From Streptomyces chumphonensis (GTDB taxonomy: Bacteria > Actinomycetota > Actinomycetes > Streptomycetales > Streptomycetaceae): a stretch of DNA of 64,000 nucleotides. The stretch spans positions 124,001-188,000 of the forward strand of contig NZ_JACXYU010000002.1 of NCBI RefSeq assembly GCF_014779715.1. The letters run 5' to 3'. Both the position numbers and the translations under genes were made by a program. The stretch's first letter is position 1. Each line of letters starts with the position of its first letter. The notes beneath the pieces are model-generated. The model made no database searches, was not told the DNA's origin, and saw only the letters and a program-made list of their open reading frames with translations. This document shows positions 17,649 through 25,902 of the stretch, piece after piece.

Positions 17649-18683
17649 TCACCCCGCGGCGCCCAGCGGCGCGCGGGCGAAGCGCTCCATGCCCCTGCTG
17701 AAGGGCGTCCGGGGCCGCCAACCGAGCTCCTCCCGCAGGCGTCGCGAGGACGCCGTGATGTGCCGGACGTCGCCCAGCCGGTACTCACCGGTGACCTGGG
17801 GCGCGGGCCCGCCGAACGCGACGGCCAGGGCCCGGGCCATCTCGCCCACCGTGTGCGGCTCACCGCTGCCGGTGTTGTAGGCCCGCAGCTCGCCCTCGGG
17901 CCGCTCCCCCACCGCTTCCAGGGCCGTGACGTTGGCCGCCGCCACGTCGGTCACCTCGACGAAGTCCCGGCGCTGGCCGCCGTCCTCGAAGACCTGCGGG
18001 GCCCGACCCCGTTCCAGGGCCGAGCGGAAGAAGGACGCGACACCCGCGTACGGCGTGTCCCTCGGCATTCCCGCGCCGTAGACGTTGTGGTAGCGCAGGC
18101 TGACGGCCCGGCCGCCGGTCGCCCGCGCCCAGGCGGCCACGAGGTGCTCCTGCGCGAGTTTGGTGCTCGCGTACACGTTGCGCGGGTCGACCGGCGCGTC
18201 CTCCTCGACGAGCCCCGGCCGCAGCTCGGCCCCGCACTCCGGGCACGGCGGTTCGAACAGGCCCGAGGCCAGCGCCGCCGCCGACCGGGGGCCCGGCCGG
18301 ACCAGGCCGTGGTCCGGGCAGACGTAGCGGCCCTCCCCGTACACCACCATGGAGCCCGCGAGCACCAGCCGACCCACGCCCGCCCGTGCCATCTGCTCCA
18401 GCAGCACGGCCGTACCGAGGTCGTTGACACCCACGTACGCGGCGGCGTCCGCGAAGCCCTTGCCGAGCCCCACCATCGCCGCCTGGTGACTGACGGCGTC
18501 CACGCCGGTGAGGGCCCGGGCGACGGCGTCGGCGTCCCGTACGTCGCCCCGGATCTCGCTCCCCTCCTCCCCGTCCTTCGGTGCGGCGACGTCGAAGACG
18601 ACCGCCTCATGACCCTCGGCGCGCAGCGCCGCGACGATGTGGGAGCCGATGAACCCGGCTCCGCCGGTGACCAGGACACGCAT
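17649..18683 (-). CDS. NAD-dependent epimerase/dehydratase with inserted zinc-ribbon-like motif
   Basis: 344 residues, extended SDR. NAD-binding TGGAGFIGSHI at 6-16, catalytic SMVVYGEG at 111-118 and YASTK at 171-175. Between the Ser and Tyr catalytic elements lies an insertion with C122-P-D-H125 and C147-P-E-C150, a potential CxxH/CxxC metal site. The C-terminal half has the usual FVEVTDVAAANVTAL. It probably interconverts or dehydrates a nucleotide sugar used by the neighbouring glycosyltransferase, from which it is separated by 126 bp. Divergent from the thiolase gene. Confidence 0.88.
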   Translation of the reverse strand: MRVLVTGGAGFIGSHIVAALRAEGHEAVVFDVAAPKDGEEGSEIRGDVRDADAVARALTGVDAVSHQAAMVGLGKGFADAAAYVGVNDLGTAVLLEQMARAGVGRLVLAGSMVVYGEGRYVCPDHGLVRPGPRSAAALASGLFEPPCPECGAELRPGLVEEDAPVDPRNVYASTKLAQEHLVAAWARATGGRAVSLRYHNVYGAGMPRDTPYAGVASFFRSALERGRAPQVFEDGGQRRDFVEVTDVAAANVTALEAVGERPEGELRAYNTGSGEPHTVGEMARALAVAFGGPAPQVTGEYRLGDVRHITASSRRLREELGWRPRTPFSRGMERFARAPLGAAG

Positions 18684-18804
18684 GCGGACACGCTACGACC
18701 GCCGGGCACGCATCGGGCGTATCCCGCCGGAGTGTCACCTCGCACCGGCAACGCTGTGCGCCGGCACTGGCCAAGCCGTGCGGACCCCTGACACGATCGC
18801 CGGC

Positions 18805-20001
18805 ATGACCAACGATCGCCTGCGTGATGTGTACATCGTCGACGCCGTGCGCACCCCGGTGGGCAAGTACGGGGGCGCGCTCGCCGGCGTGCGCCCCGAC
18901 GACCTGGCCGCGCACGTCGTCCGCGCCCTGGTGGACCGCTCCCCCGCCCTGGACCCGGAGCGGATCGACGACGTCGTCCTCGGCAACGCCAACGGCGCGG
19001 GCGAGGAGAACCGCGACGTCGCCCGCATGGCCGTCCTGCTGGCCAGGCTGCCCGTGTCCGTCCCCGGCACCACGGTCAACCGGCTCTGCGGTTCCGGGCT
19101 GGAGGCCGTGGTGCAGGCGGCGCGCGCGGTCGCGACGGGCGACGCGTCGGTGATCCTGGCCGGCGGGGTGGAGTCGATGAGCCGTGCTCCCTGGGTGATG
19201 CCCAAACCCGAACGTGCCTTCCCCGCGGGGGCCCCGGAGATGTTCTCGACCACACTCGGCTGGCGCATGGTCAACCCGCGGATGCCGGCCGAGTGGACCG
19301 TCTCCCTGGGCGAGGGCGCCGAACTCGTCGCCGAACGGCACGGCATCACCCGGGCCCAGCAGGACGCCTTCGCCCTGGCCAGCCACGAGAAGGCCGCGCG
19401 GGCCTGGAAGGACGGCTCCTACGACGCCGAGGTCGTGCCGTACGAGGGGGTCGACCTCCGGCGGGACGAAACCGTCCGCGACGCCACCTCCGTCGAGGCG
19501 CTGGCCGGGCTCCGGCCCGTCTTCCGCGCGGAGGGCGGCACCGTGACGGCCGGCAACTCCTCGCCGCTCAACGACGGCGCGGCCGCCCTGCTGCTCACCG
19601 ACGAGGCCGGTCTGCGCGCCGTCGGACGGGAACCGCTCGCCCGCGTGCGCGCCTCCGCCGTCACCGGCATCGAGCCGCAGCTGTTCGGGCTGGGCCCCGT
19701 CGAAGCCGTCCGCCGGGCGCTGCACAAGGCGGGGCGGGGCTTTGAGGACCTGCACACCGTGGAGCTCAACGAGGCGTTCGCGGCCCAGGCCCTCGGCTGC
19801 CTGGCCGAGTGGCCGGAGCTGGACCCGGCGAAGGTCAACCCGCGCGGCGGCGCCATCGCCGTCGGGCACCCGCTCGGCGCCTCCGGCGCGCGCATCGCCG
19901 GGGCGGTCGCCCACCAGCTCGCCGAAGCGGGCTCGGGCACCGGCCTGGCGGCCCTGTGCATCGGGGTGGGGCAGGGCCAGGCGCTGGTGCTGGAACGCTG
20001 A
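18805..20001 (+). CDS. Acetyl-CoA C-acyltransferase (thiolase, PcaF/FadA-like)
   Basis: 398 residues from ATG 18805. It catalyses thiolytic cleavage of 3-oxoacyl-CoA or condensation of two acyl-CoAs. Nucleophile Cys95 lies in VNRLCGSGLEAV; NSSPLNDGAAALLL, VELNEAFAAQALG, GGAIAVGHPLGASG (His) and ALCIGVGQG (second Cys) complete the active site. Residues around GNANGAGEENRDVARM are as in 3-oxoadipyl-CoA thiolases, but no other beta-ketoadipate gene is nearby, so the substrate is open. A single-gene unit divergent from the epimerase. Confidence 0.93.
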   Translation: MTNDRLRDVYIVDAVRTPVGKYGGALAGVRPDDLAAHVVRALVDRSPALDPERIDDVVLGNANGAGEENRDVARMAVLLARLPVSVPGTTVNRLCGSGLEAVVQAARAVATGDASVILAGGVESMSRAPWVMPKPERAFPAGAPEMFSTTLGWRMVNPRMPAEWTVSLGEGAELVAERHGITRAQQDAFALASHEKAARAWKDGSYDAEVVPYEGVDLRRDETVRDATSVEALAGLRPVFRAEGGTVTAGNSSPLNDGAAALLLTDEAGLRAVGREPLARVRASAVTGIEPQLFGLGPVEAVRRALHKAGRGFEDLHTVELNEAFAAQALGCLAEWPELDPAKVNPRGGAIAVGHPLGASGARIAGAVAHQLAEAGSGTGLAALCIGVGQGQALVLER

Positions 20002-20083
20002 CCGCAGAGCCCGCGGTCCGACGTCCCCGCGCGGGTGCGGAACACGTCCCGCGCGCCCGCGTCCGACCCGCCGGGTGGTACTC

Positions 20084-21499
20084 ATGTCCGCTATGGAGTG
20101 GTTCGCGGCGCCCGAGTACTGGCTGGCACGGAGCGTCTTCCAGCGCGGGTTGGCGCTGGTGTACCTGGTCGCGTTCGTCTCGGCGGCGAGGCAGTTCCGC
20201 GCGCTGATCGGGGCGCACGGCATGACGCCCGTCCCCGCCCACCTCGCGCGCGTGCCCTTCCGTGCCGCCCCCGGCCTGTTCCAGTGGCACTACTCGGACC
20301 GGATGTTCGCCCGGGTGGCCTGGGGCGGCGCGGCGCTGTCCGCCGCCCTGGTCGCGGGGCTCGGCGACCTCGTGCCGTTGTGGGCGACCGTCCCGCTGTG
20401 GCTGCTGCCCTGGGCGCTCTACCTGTCGATCGTCAACGTGGGGCAGACGTGGTACGCGTTCGGGTGGGAGTCGCTGCTGCTGGAGGCCGGTTTCCTCGCG
20501 GCGTTCCTCGGCAACGACACCGTCGCGCCCCCGCTGCTCACCCTGCTGCTCCTGCGCTGGCTGCTCTTCCGGGTGGAGTTCGGCGCGGGGCTGATCAAGT
20601 GGCGCGGCGACCGCTGCTGGCGGGACCTGACCTGCCTGTACTACCACCACGAGACCCAGCCGATGCCCGGACCGCTGAGCTGGTACTTCCACCATCTGCC
20701 CAAGCCCCTGCACCGCGTGGAGGCGGCGGCCAACCACGGAGCCCAGTTGTTCCTTCCGGTCCTCGTGTTCGCGCCGCAGCCCGTCGCGGGCCTGGCCGCG
20801 GCGGGCATCATCGTCACGCAGCTGTGGCTCGTGGCGTCCGGGAACTTCGCCTGGCTGAACTGGCTGACGATCCTGCTCGCGGTCCCCGCCGTCGACACCG
20901 CGTTCCTCTCCTCCGCCCCCGCCCACGGCCAGACCCCGGTGTGGTTCGCGGTGGTCGTCGTCGCGGTCACCGCGTGCGTGGCGGTCCTCAGCTACCAGCC
21001 GGTACGCAACCTGCTCTCCCACCGCCAGGAGATGAACCGCTCGTTCAACGCCTACCACCTGGTGAACACCTACGGCGCCTTCGGCAGCGTGACGCGGACG
21101 CGGTACGAGGTCGTCATCGAGGGCACGGACGCCCAGCGCCTCACCGAAGGGGCGGTCTGGCGGGAGTACGGCTTCCGGGGCAAACCCGGCGACGTCGGGC
21201 GGCTGCCCCGCCAGTTCGCCCCCTACCACCTGCGGCTCGACTGGCTGATGTGGTTCGCCGCCCTCTCCCCCGGCTACGCCCGCCCCTGGTTCCCGCAACT
21301 GCTCACCCGGCTGCTGGCCAACGATCCGGACACCGTGCGGCTGCTGCGTCACAACCCCTTCCCCGACACGCCGCCCGCGCACGTCCGGGCCCGGCTCTTC
21401 CGCTACCGCTTCACCACGCCCCGGGAGCGGCGCGCCACGGGTGAGTGGTGGCACCGGGAGGTGGTCGGCCCCTACGGGCCGACCGTCTCCGGGCGGTGA
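20084..21499 (+). CDS. Lipase maturation factor family membrane protein
   Basis: 471 residues from ATG 20084 (ATG 20093 is an alternative). N-terminal half with about eight membrane helices and the LMF1 signatures QWHYSDRMF, VEFGAGLIKWRGDRCWRDL and LYYHHETQPMPGPLSWYFH. The C-terminal half is a soluble beta-rich domain (YEVVIEGTD..., WREYGFRGKPGDV) ending in FRYRFTTPRERRATGEWWHR. This is the complete LMF family architecture. In vertebrates LMF1 aids folding of secreted lipases; the bacterial role is unknown. Its stop is one base from the end of the convergent dehydrogenase. Confidence 0.9.
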   Translation: MSAMEWFAAPEYWLARSVFQRGLALVYLVAFVSAARQFRALIGAHGMTPVPAHLARVPFRAAPGLFQWHYSDRMFARVAWGGAALSAALVAGLGDLVPLWATVPLWLLPWALYLSIVNVGQTWYAFGWESLLLEAGFLAAFLGNDTVAPPLLTLLLLRWLLFRVEFGAGLIKWRGDRCWRDLTCLYYHHETQPMPGPLSWYFHHLPKPLHRVEAAANHGAQLFLPVLVFAPQPVAGLAAAGIIVTQLWLVASGNFAWLNWLTILLAVPAVDTAFLSSAPAHGQTPVWFAVVVVAVTACVAVLSYQPVRNLLSHRQEMNRSFNAYHLVNTYGAFGSVTRTRYEVVIEGTDAQRLTEGAVWREYGFRGKPGDVGRLPRQFAPYHLRLDWLMWFAALSPGYARPWFPQLLTRLLANDPDTVRLLRHNPFPDTPPAHVRARLFRYRFTTPRERRATGEWWHREVVGPYGPTVSGR

Positions 21500-22795
21500 T
21501 CACCGCGGAAGTCGCGCCGTCTCCGGGGAGGCCGTGTCCAGCGGCACGGCGACCTTCGGCACCAGCCCGAGCTGCACCGACTGCCGGGGCAGCACCGCGT
21601 TGAGCACCCAGTCCGTGAGGACCCGCACGCGGTTCCCCGGCAGCGAGGCGAGGTGGTAACCGCGCGTGACCAGACCTGCGGCGGGCCCGGACAGGGGCAC
21701 CTTGAGCGGGTTGGCCGCCGCCTGCATCCCACCGAGGTCCACGGCGAAGCCCAGGTCGTTGTGCTTGTACTCACGGCGCGCACCGACTCCGCAGGAGGCC
21801 GCGATGTTGTGCGCGGCGACCTTCCCCTGCCGCACCGCGTGCTGCGCCGTCATGGGCGTGGTCTCGCCCGGACGCGTCAGGTCGGGCACGGCCGCCGCGT
21901 CACCGCAGGCGAACACCTCCGGGTGCCCGGGGACCGTCAGGTACTCGTCAACGCACAGCCGCCCCTTCTCCGTGGGCAGCCCCAGCTCCTCCACCAGCGG
22001 ATCGGGGCGCACCCCCACGCACCAGACCAGGGAACGGGTACCGACGAACGATCCGTCGTCCAGCAGGACCCCGTCGGCCGTGGCCTCCTTGACCGACGAC
22101 CCGGTGCGCACCTCCACCCCGCGCTCCCGCAGCACCCGGTCCGCAGTGGCGGAGAGCCGCTCGTCCAGCGACGGCAGGACCCGGGGCGCCACGTCGAGCA
22201 GCATCCAGCGGGGCCGGGGCACGTCGTACTGGCGCGCCAGCACGTCGGTGTAGCGCACGCCCTGCGCGGCCACCTCGGTACCGGTGTACCCGGCCCCGAC
22301 CACGACGAAGGTGCAGCGCGCCTCCCGCTCCTCCTCGTCCTCGGTCTCCGCCGCGAGCGCGATCTGCCGGTTGACGTGATCACGCAGAAACAACGCCTCC
22401 GGCATGCCCCGGAACCCGTGCGCGTGCTCGGCCACCCCGGGGATCGGCAGCAGCTTGTTCACACTGCCCGTGGTCAGCAGCAGCCGGTCGTAGTCCAGCG
22501 TTCCGGTGCGGCCGTCGGGGTCGGCGTAGGTGACCTGCCTCCCGGCCATGTCCACGCCGTGAACCTCACCCAGCACCACCCGCACCCCCGGCAGCGTTCC
22601 GGCCAGCGAGACCGTCACCCTCCGGGGCTCCAGCGTGCCGGCGGCCACCTCCGGGAGCAGGGGCAGGTAGAGGAAGTAGTCGTTCGGGTTGACCAACACC
22701 ACCTCGGCGGCGCCCCGCGCCTTCCGCGACAGCTCCCGAGCCGCCTGATACCCGGCGAAACCGGCTCCGACGATGACGATCCGGGGACGCCTCAC
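21500..22795 (-). CDS. NAD(P)/FAD-dependent oxidoreductase, type II NADH dehydrogenase-like
   Basis: 431 residues from GTG 22795, which has GGGAG 6 nt upstream. FAD-binding IVIVGAGFAGYQAA at the N-terminus, NAD-binding VVVGAGYTGTEVA in the middle, the family motif NPNDYFLYLPLLPEVAAGTL, and VFACGDAAAVPDLTRPG before the second FAD contact. C-terminus carries KVPLSGPAAGLVTRGYHL. Length and motifs fit NDH-2, which oxidises NADH and reduces quinone at the membrane. The Pro-tRNA gene lies upstream on the opposite strand. Confidence 0.93.
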   Translation of the reverse strand: MRRPRIVIVGAGFAGYQAARELSRKARGAAEVVLVNPNDYFLYLPLLPEVAAGTLEPRRVTVSLAGTLPGVRVVLGEVHGVDMAGRQVTYADPDGRTGTLDYDRLLLTTGSVNKLLPIPGVAEHAHGFRGMPEALFLRDHVNRQIALAAETEDEEEREARCTFVVVGAGYTGTEVAAQGVRYTDVLARQYDVPRPRWMLLDVAPRVLPSLDERLSATADRVLRERGVEVRTGSSVKEATADGVLLDDGSFVGTRSLVWCVGVRPDPLVEELGLPTEKGRLCVDEYLTVPGHPEVFACGDAAAVPDLTRPGETTPMTAQHAVRQGKVAAHNIAASCGVGARREYKHNDLGFAVDLGGMQAAANPLKVPLSGPAAGLVTRGYHLASLPGNRVRVLTDWVLNAVLPRQSVQLGLVPKVAVPLDTASPETARLPR

Positions 22796-22961
22796 ACCGC
22801 ACTCCCACCACTCGTGATCAAGGTCAGTACCGGCTCCGGGTATCCCACCCCAGGACCACGAAACCTGCCCGTCAGAAGGGGTGCGCGAGCACCGCGACGA
22901 GTGCGGTACAGTTTTCCTGCACGAACGGCGCGGGGCCGAAAGCCCCGGGCCGCGAGAGCAC

Positions 22962-23061
<100 letters not shown>

Positions 23062-23084
<23 letters not shown>

Positions 23085-23441
23085 AGGTGTCCTCCCACGA
23101 CTCACTGTCAGGCGGGTAGTCGCGCATCGCGCTGTAGCCGCGCCAGAAGACGGCGAGTTCGTCGCCGAATAGCGTCGCTTCCAGATACTTCTTCGTGTGG
23201 TCACGGCCATGTCTGCGAAGAGCATCCACTGTGCGCGGCGCGTAGCGCTGCCTTCGTTCCAGGCGCTCTCGAAGGCAGCGTAGATCCAGAGCGCCTTCCC
23301 CAGTTCTTCTTGAGCCAGAACAGTCAGTGACCGTGCGCGACCGTAAGACTCGGCGGCGAGGAGTACGTGCGCATCGGCGATCAGGGACGTGGCCTTGTCC
23401 ACCAACGCCTTCCAGAAGGCACGGGCCTCGTCAGGGCTCAT
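23062..23441 (-). pseudogene. AbiV-family abortive infection protein, frameshifted
   Basis: From ATG 23441 the product starts MSPDEARAFWKALVDKATSL and contains VLAQEELGKALWIYAAFESA, the hallmark of AbiV-family proteins, which interfere with phage translation in lactococci. After about 70 residues the plausible reading jumps frame near 23228-23240. The other frame reads DALRRHGRDHTKKYLEA, FGDELAVFW and SESWEDTSRG, then stops at 23062 inside the loop of the tRNA terminator hairpin. The first frame instead runs on through the att repeat. It is either an inactivated gene or a sequencing indel. Divergent from the XRE regulator. Confidence 0.75.
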
Positions 23442-23604
23442 CTCGACCACGCGCCAAGTGTGCCCCGCGCGCCCGACAACGTGACCGCGCGGACTCGCCG
23501 GCTCGGATCTAGGGTCAGCCCGGGGGCCAGTTCCCGCGAGCAGCACGCACCCGGAGCGGTCAGCATCACCCCTGTACGCACCGCTTGCTGGGTACCGTGG
23601 CAGC

Positions 23605-24819
23605 GTGGCCAACGAACACCTCGGACGGACCCTACGGCGCTACCGCCGCTTGGCCGCTCTGACGCAGGAGGAACTCGCCGAGCGCTCCGGCGTCTCCGTC
23701 GATGTGATTCGCCAACTCGAACAGCAGCGGAAACACTCCGCCCGCCTCCCGACGCTGCACGCCCTCGCCAACGGGCTCGGCGTGGAGCTGACCACGCTGC
23801 TCGGCGACCCTCCGGCGGTCGCCGCCACAGGCGAGAGCGACGGCCCACGCTTCGTCGCCGTGCGGCGGGCCATCATGCCCGCGCTTGGGGGAGTTGAGCC
23901 GGAGCAGACCGGCCCCGACTTCTCGATCGAGAACCTGCGCGAACAGATCGCCGACGGGTGGTCGCAGTACCACGCGGCCGAGTTCGACGCCCTGATGAAG
24001 GCCCTCCCCGACCTGATCACCGAGGCCCGGTCCGCCACCGCATCCGGTGGCGAAGACGACCGGGCGGCCGGGTACGGGGCGCTGGCGAAGGTACTGCAAC
24101 TCGGGGGGCACGTCTCGGTGCGCATGGGGAAGACGGACCTGGCCCTGATCAGCCTTGAGCGGGCCATAGAGGCTGCGGGGCGGTCCTCGGACCCCCTGCT
24201 GGTGCCGATGGTCGTCAACTCGACCGCGTGGACCTACCAGCGGCAGGGGCGGCTGGAAGACGCCCTGAGCATCGCCCTGCACGCCGCGCGGGACATGGCG
24301 GACGCGGGGCGCACCGAGACCGCCGACGGGCTGAAGGTGCGGGGCGCCCTCACGATGAGCGCCGCCACGTCGGCGGCCCGCAGCGGCGACTACGAGCGCG
24401 CGGCGGCCATGATGAAGACGGCGGAGACGGAAGCCGCCCGCGTCTCGAAGCTGCCGGAGAGCGGCGACAACCGGATGGTGAGCGTCTTCAGCCCGTCGTC
24501 GGTGCGCATCGAGCGGGTACGCCTGGCCGTGCAGTACGGGCACCCGCACGACGCGCTGGCGCTCGCCAAGGGGATGCGGCTGAGCAAGGACACCCCGCCG
24601 TCGTGGCGTACGTGGCTGCTGCTGGACGTGGCTCGGGCGCACACCGACGTGGGGGACGCTGCGGGGGCGGTGAAGACACTGGAGTCGCTGCGCCGGGTGG
24701 CGCCGACGTGGATGCAGCACCACACGTTGGCCGTGGCGATCGTGCGGGACCTGTGGTCGCTTCCGAACCACCCGCCGGGGCTGGCCGCGCTTGCGGACTT
24801 CCTCGGAGTGGCCGAATAG
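23605..24819 (+). CDS. XRE-family regulator with TPR-like C-terminal domain
   Basis: 404 residues from GTG 23605. Residues 5-60 are an HTH_3 domain (LRRYRRLAALTQEELAERSG, then VSVDVIRQLEQ). The rest is helical with TPR-like repeats (GALAKVLQLGGHVSVRMGK, AWTYQRQGRLEDALSIAL, YERAAAMMKTAETEA, HTDVGDAAGAVKTLESL). Streptomyces encode many such XRE/TPR proteins next to small ATPases or DUF397 proteins; they are thought to be signalling regulators. Here it pairs with the HATPase gene 126 bp downstream inside the tRNA island. Confidence 0.9.
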   Translation: MANEHLGRTLRRYRRLAALTQEELAERSGVSVDVIRQLEQQRKHSARLPTLHALANGLGVELTTLLGDPPAVAATGESDGPRFVAVRRAIMPALGGVEPEQTGPDFSIENLREQIADGWSQYHAAEFDALMKALPDLITEARSATASGGEDDRAAGYGALAKVLQLGGHVSVRMGKTDLALISLERAIEAAGRSSDPLLVPMVVNSTAWTYQRQGRLEDALSIALHAARDMADAGRTETADGLKVRGALTMSAATSAARSGDYERAAAMMKTAETEAARVSKLPESGDNRMVSVFSPSSVRIERVRLAVQYGHPHDALALAKGMRLSKDTPPSWRTWLLLDVARAHTDVGDAAGAVKTLESLRRVAPTWMQHHTLAVAIVRDLWSLPNHPPGLAALADFLGVAE

Positions 24820-24945
24820 CGTCTGGAAAGTGGGACGTTGCATCCCTGGTTACGCTCCGCCACTGCTCGCTTACATGGACGGCAAGCGCCCCGGCGACCG
24901 CGCGAACGGCCCCGGGGCTCGGCCGATCTGAGAGAGCAGACCGAC

Positions 24946-25368
24946 ATGCCGCAACCTACAGTCCGCGTGCAAGTCCGACCCTTCGGGCACCCCGGTTACA
25001 CCGAGTCCCTGCCCCGAGAGCCCGAGAGCGCCGCCGCCGCCCGCCAACTGGTGCGCATCTCCCTGTCCTGCTTGGGGCTGGACGCCCTCACCGAAGACGG
25101 CGTGCTGATCGTGTCCGAGCTGGTGGCCAACACCGTGCAGCACGCCCGCCGGGAGTCCATCCGGGTGACCGTGACCCGGCCCGGCCCCGCTGCCGTGCGC
25201 ATCGCGGTGGTGGACTTCTCGAAGGTCTCGCCGCAGCGTCGGGGCGCCGCCGAGGACGCGGAGGACGGCCGGGGGCTGGCCATCGTGGAGCACTTGGCCG
25301 CCGCGTGGGGCACCGATCCGCTGCCGTGGGGCAAGCGGGTGTGGGCGGAGCTGCGGGGCGGCCAGTGA
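24946..25368 (+). CDS. ATP-binding protein, anti-sigma-factor-like serine kinase (HATPase_c_2)
   Basis: 140 residues from ATG 24946. The GHKL ATP-binding motifs are present: N box VSELVANTVQHAR, D box-like VDFSKV, and G2-like DGRGLAIVEHLAAAWG. This is the short single-domain RsbW/SpoIIAB-like type that is expanded in Streptomyces. It probably phosphorylates or sequesters a regulatory partner, with the upstream XRE protein a natural candidate. It ends 35 bp before the right att repeat. Confidence 0.9.
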   Translation: MPQPTVRVQVRPFGHPGYTESLPREPESAAAARQLVRISLSCLGLDALTEDGVLIVSELVANTVQHARRESIRVTVTRPGPAAVRIAVVDFSKVSPQRRGAAEDAEDGRGLAIVEHLAAAWGTDPLPWGKRVWAELRGGQ

Positions 25369-25403
25369 GTGCCAGGTGGACGCCGGTGGACGGTCCTTCG
25401 GTC

Positions 25404-25495
25404 ACTGGGGGTCGACGGGTCGCAGGTTCGAATCCTGTCGTCCCGACGGTGCAACAGCAGGTCAGGGGCATCCTCGGGAGTGCCCCTTCCTCGTG
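25404..25495 (+). repeat. att-like direct repeat, right copy (3' half of tRNA-Pro)
   Basis: A partial tRNA-Pro from the anticodon loop to the discriminator plus the downstream hairpin, aligned to 22993-23084 with six mismatches. It lacks the 5' half, so it is not a functional tRNA. It marks the right end of the island. Confidence 0.88.
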
Positions 25496-25535
25496 TTTCT
25501 CCACCACCGAGTTGCGCTGCCCCTCTCCTCGGTCG

Positions 25536-25817
25536 TCACTCGGCCTGAGCCTCGCCCTTCGGATTGGCCTGCCCTGCCTCGATGGCTGGGCGGCCACAGC
25601 CCGATCCTGGGGATGAGAAGGTCCACGTGTGGTCCCGCGTGAGGGGCCGCAGCTCCTCGCTTCGTGCCCCGGTGAGGAGTGCTACCACGATGTAGGCGTG
25701 TAGCGGCGACTTCTTCGCAGCACGGAGCACGTCTTGGGTCTGCCGCGACGTCGGCAACTTCGAGAGCCGTCGCCGGCTGCCCGGTCGGGACGTCACACAG
25801 CTCCGTGCGGTGGTCAC
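25536..25817 (-). pseudogene. Tyrosine integrase remnant
   Basis: An open frame of 93 codons contains QDVLRAAKKSPLHAYIVVAL and TGARSEELRPLTRDHTW, the stretch around the first catalytic Arg (TGARxEELRxL) of actinomycete tyrosine integrases. Upstream and downstream sequence is not recognisable integrase; the rest of the catalytic domain (HxxR, Tyr) is missing. It lies 41 bp outside the right att copy on the minus strand, the usual place and orientation for the integrase of a tRNA-targeted element. Confidence 0.75.
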
Positions 25818-25902
25818 AGACCAGGCGCTGCCTTTCGATCCGTTTCCCGGAGCCGTCCGGGCATACCGAGAGGCCCACTGCCCGCGGGACGGGGGCGCCG
25901 GG

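Noticed and set aside
25404..25478. A second tRNA-Pro gene
   Set aside because: Only the anticodon-loop-to-3' half is present; the D arm and 5' acceptor strand are missing, so it is an att copy.
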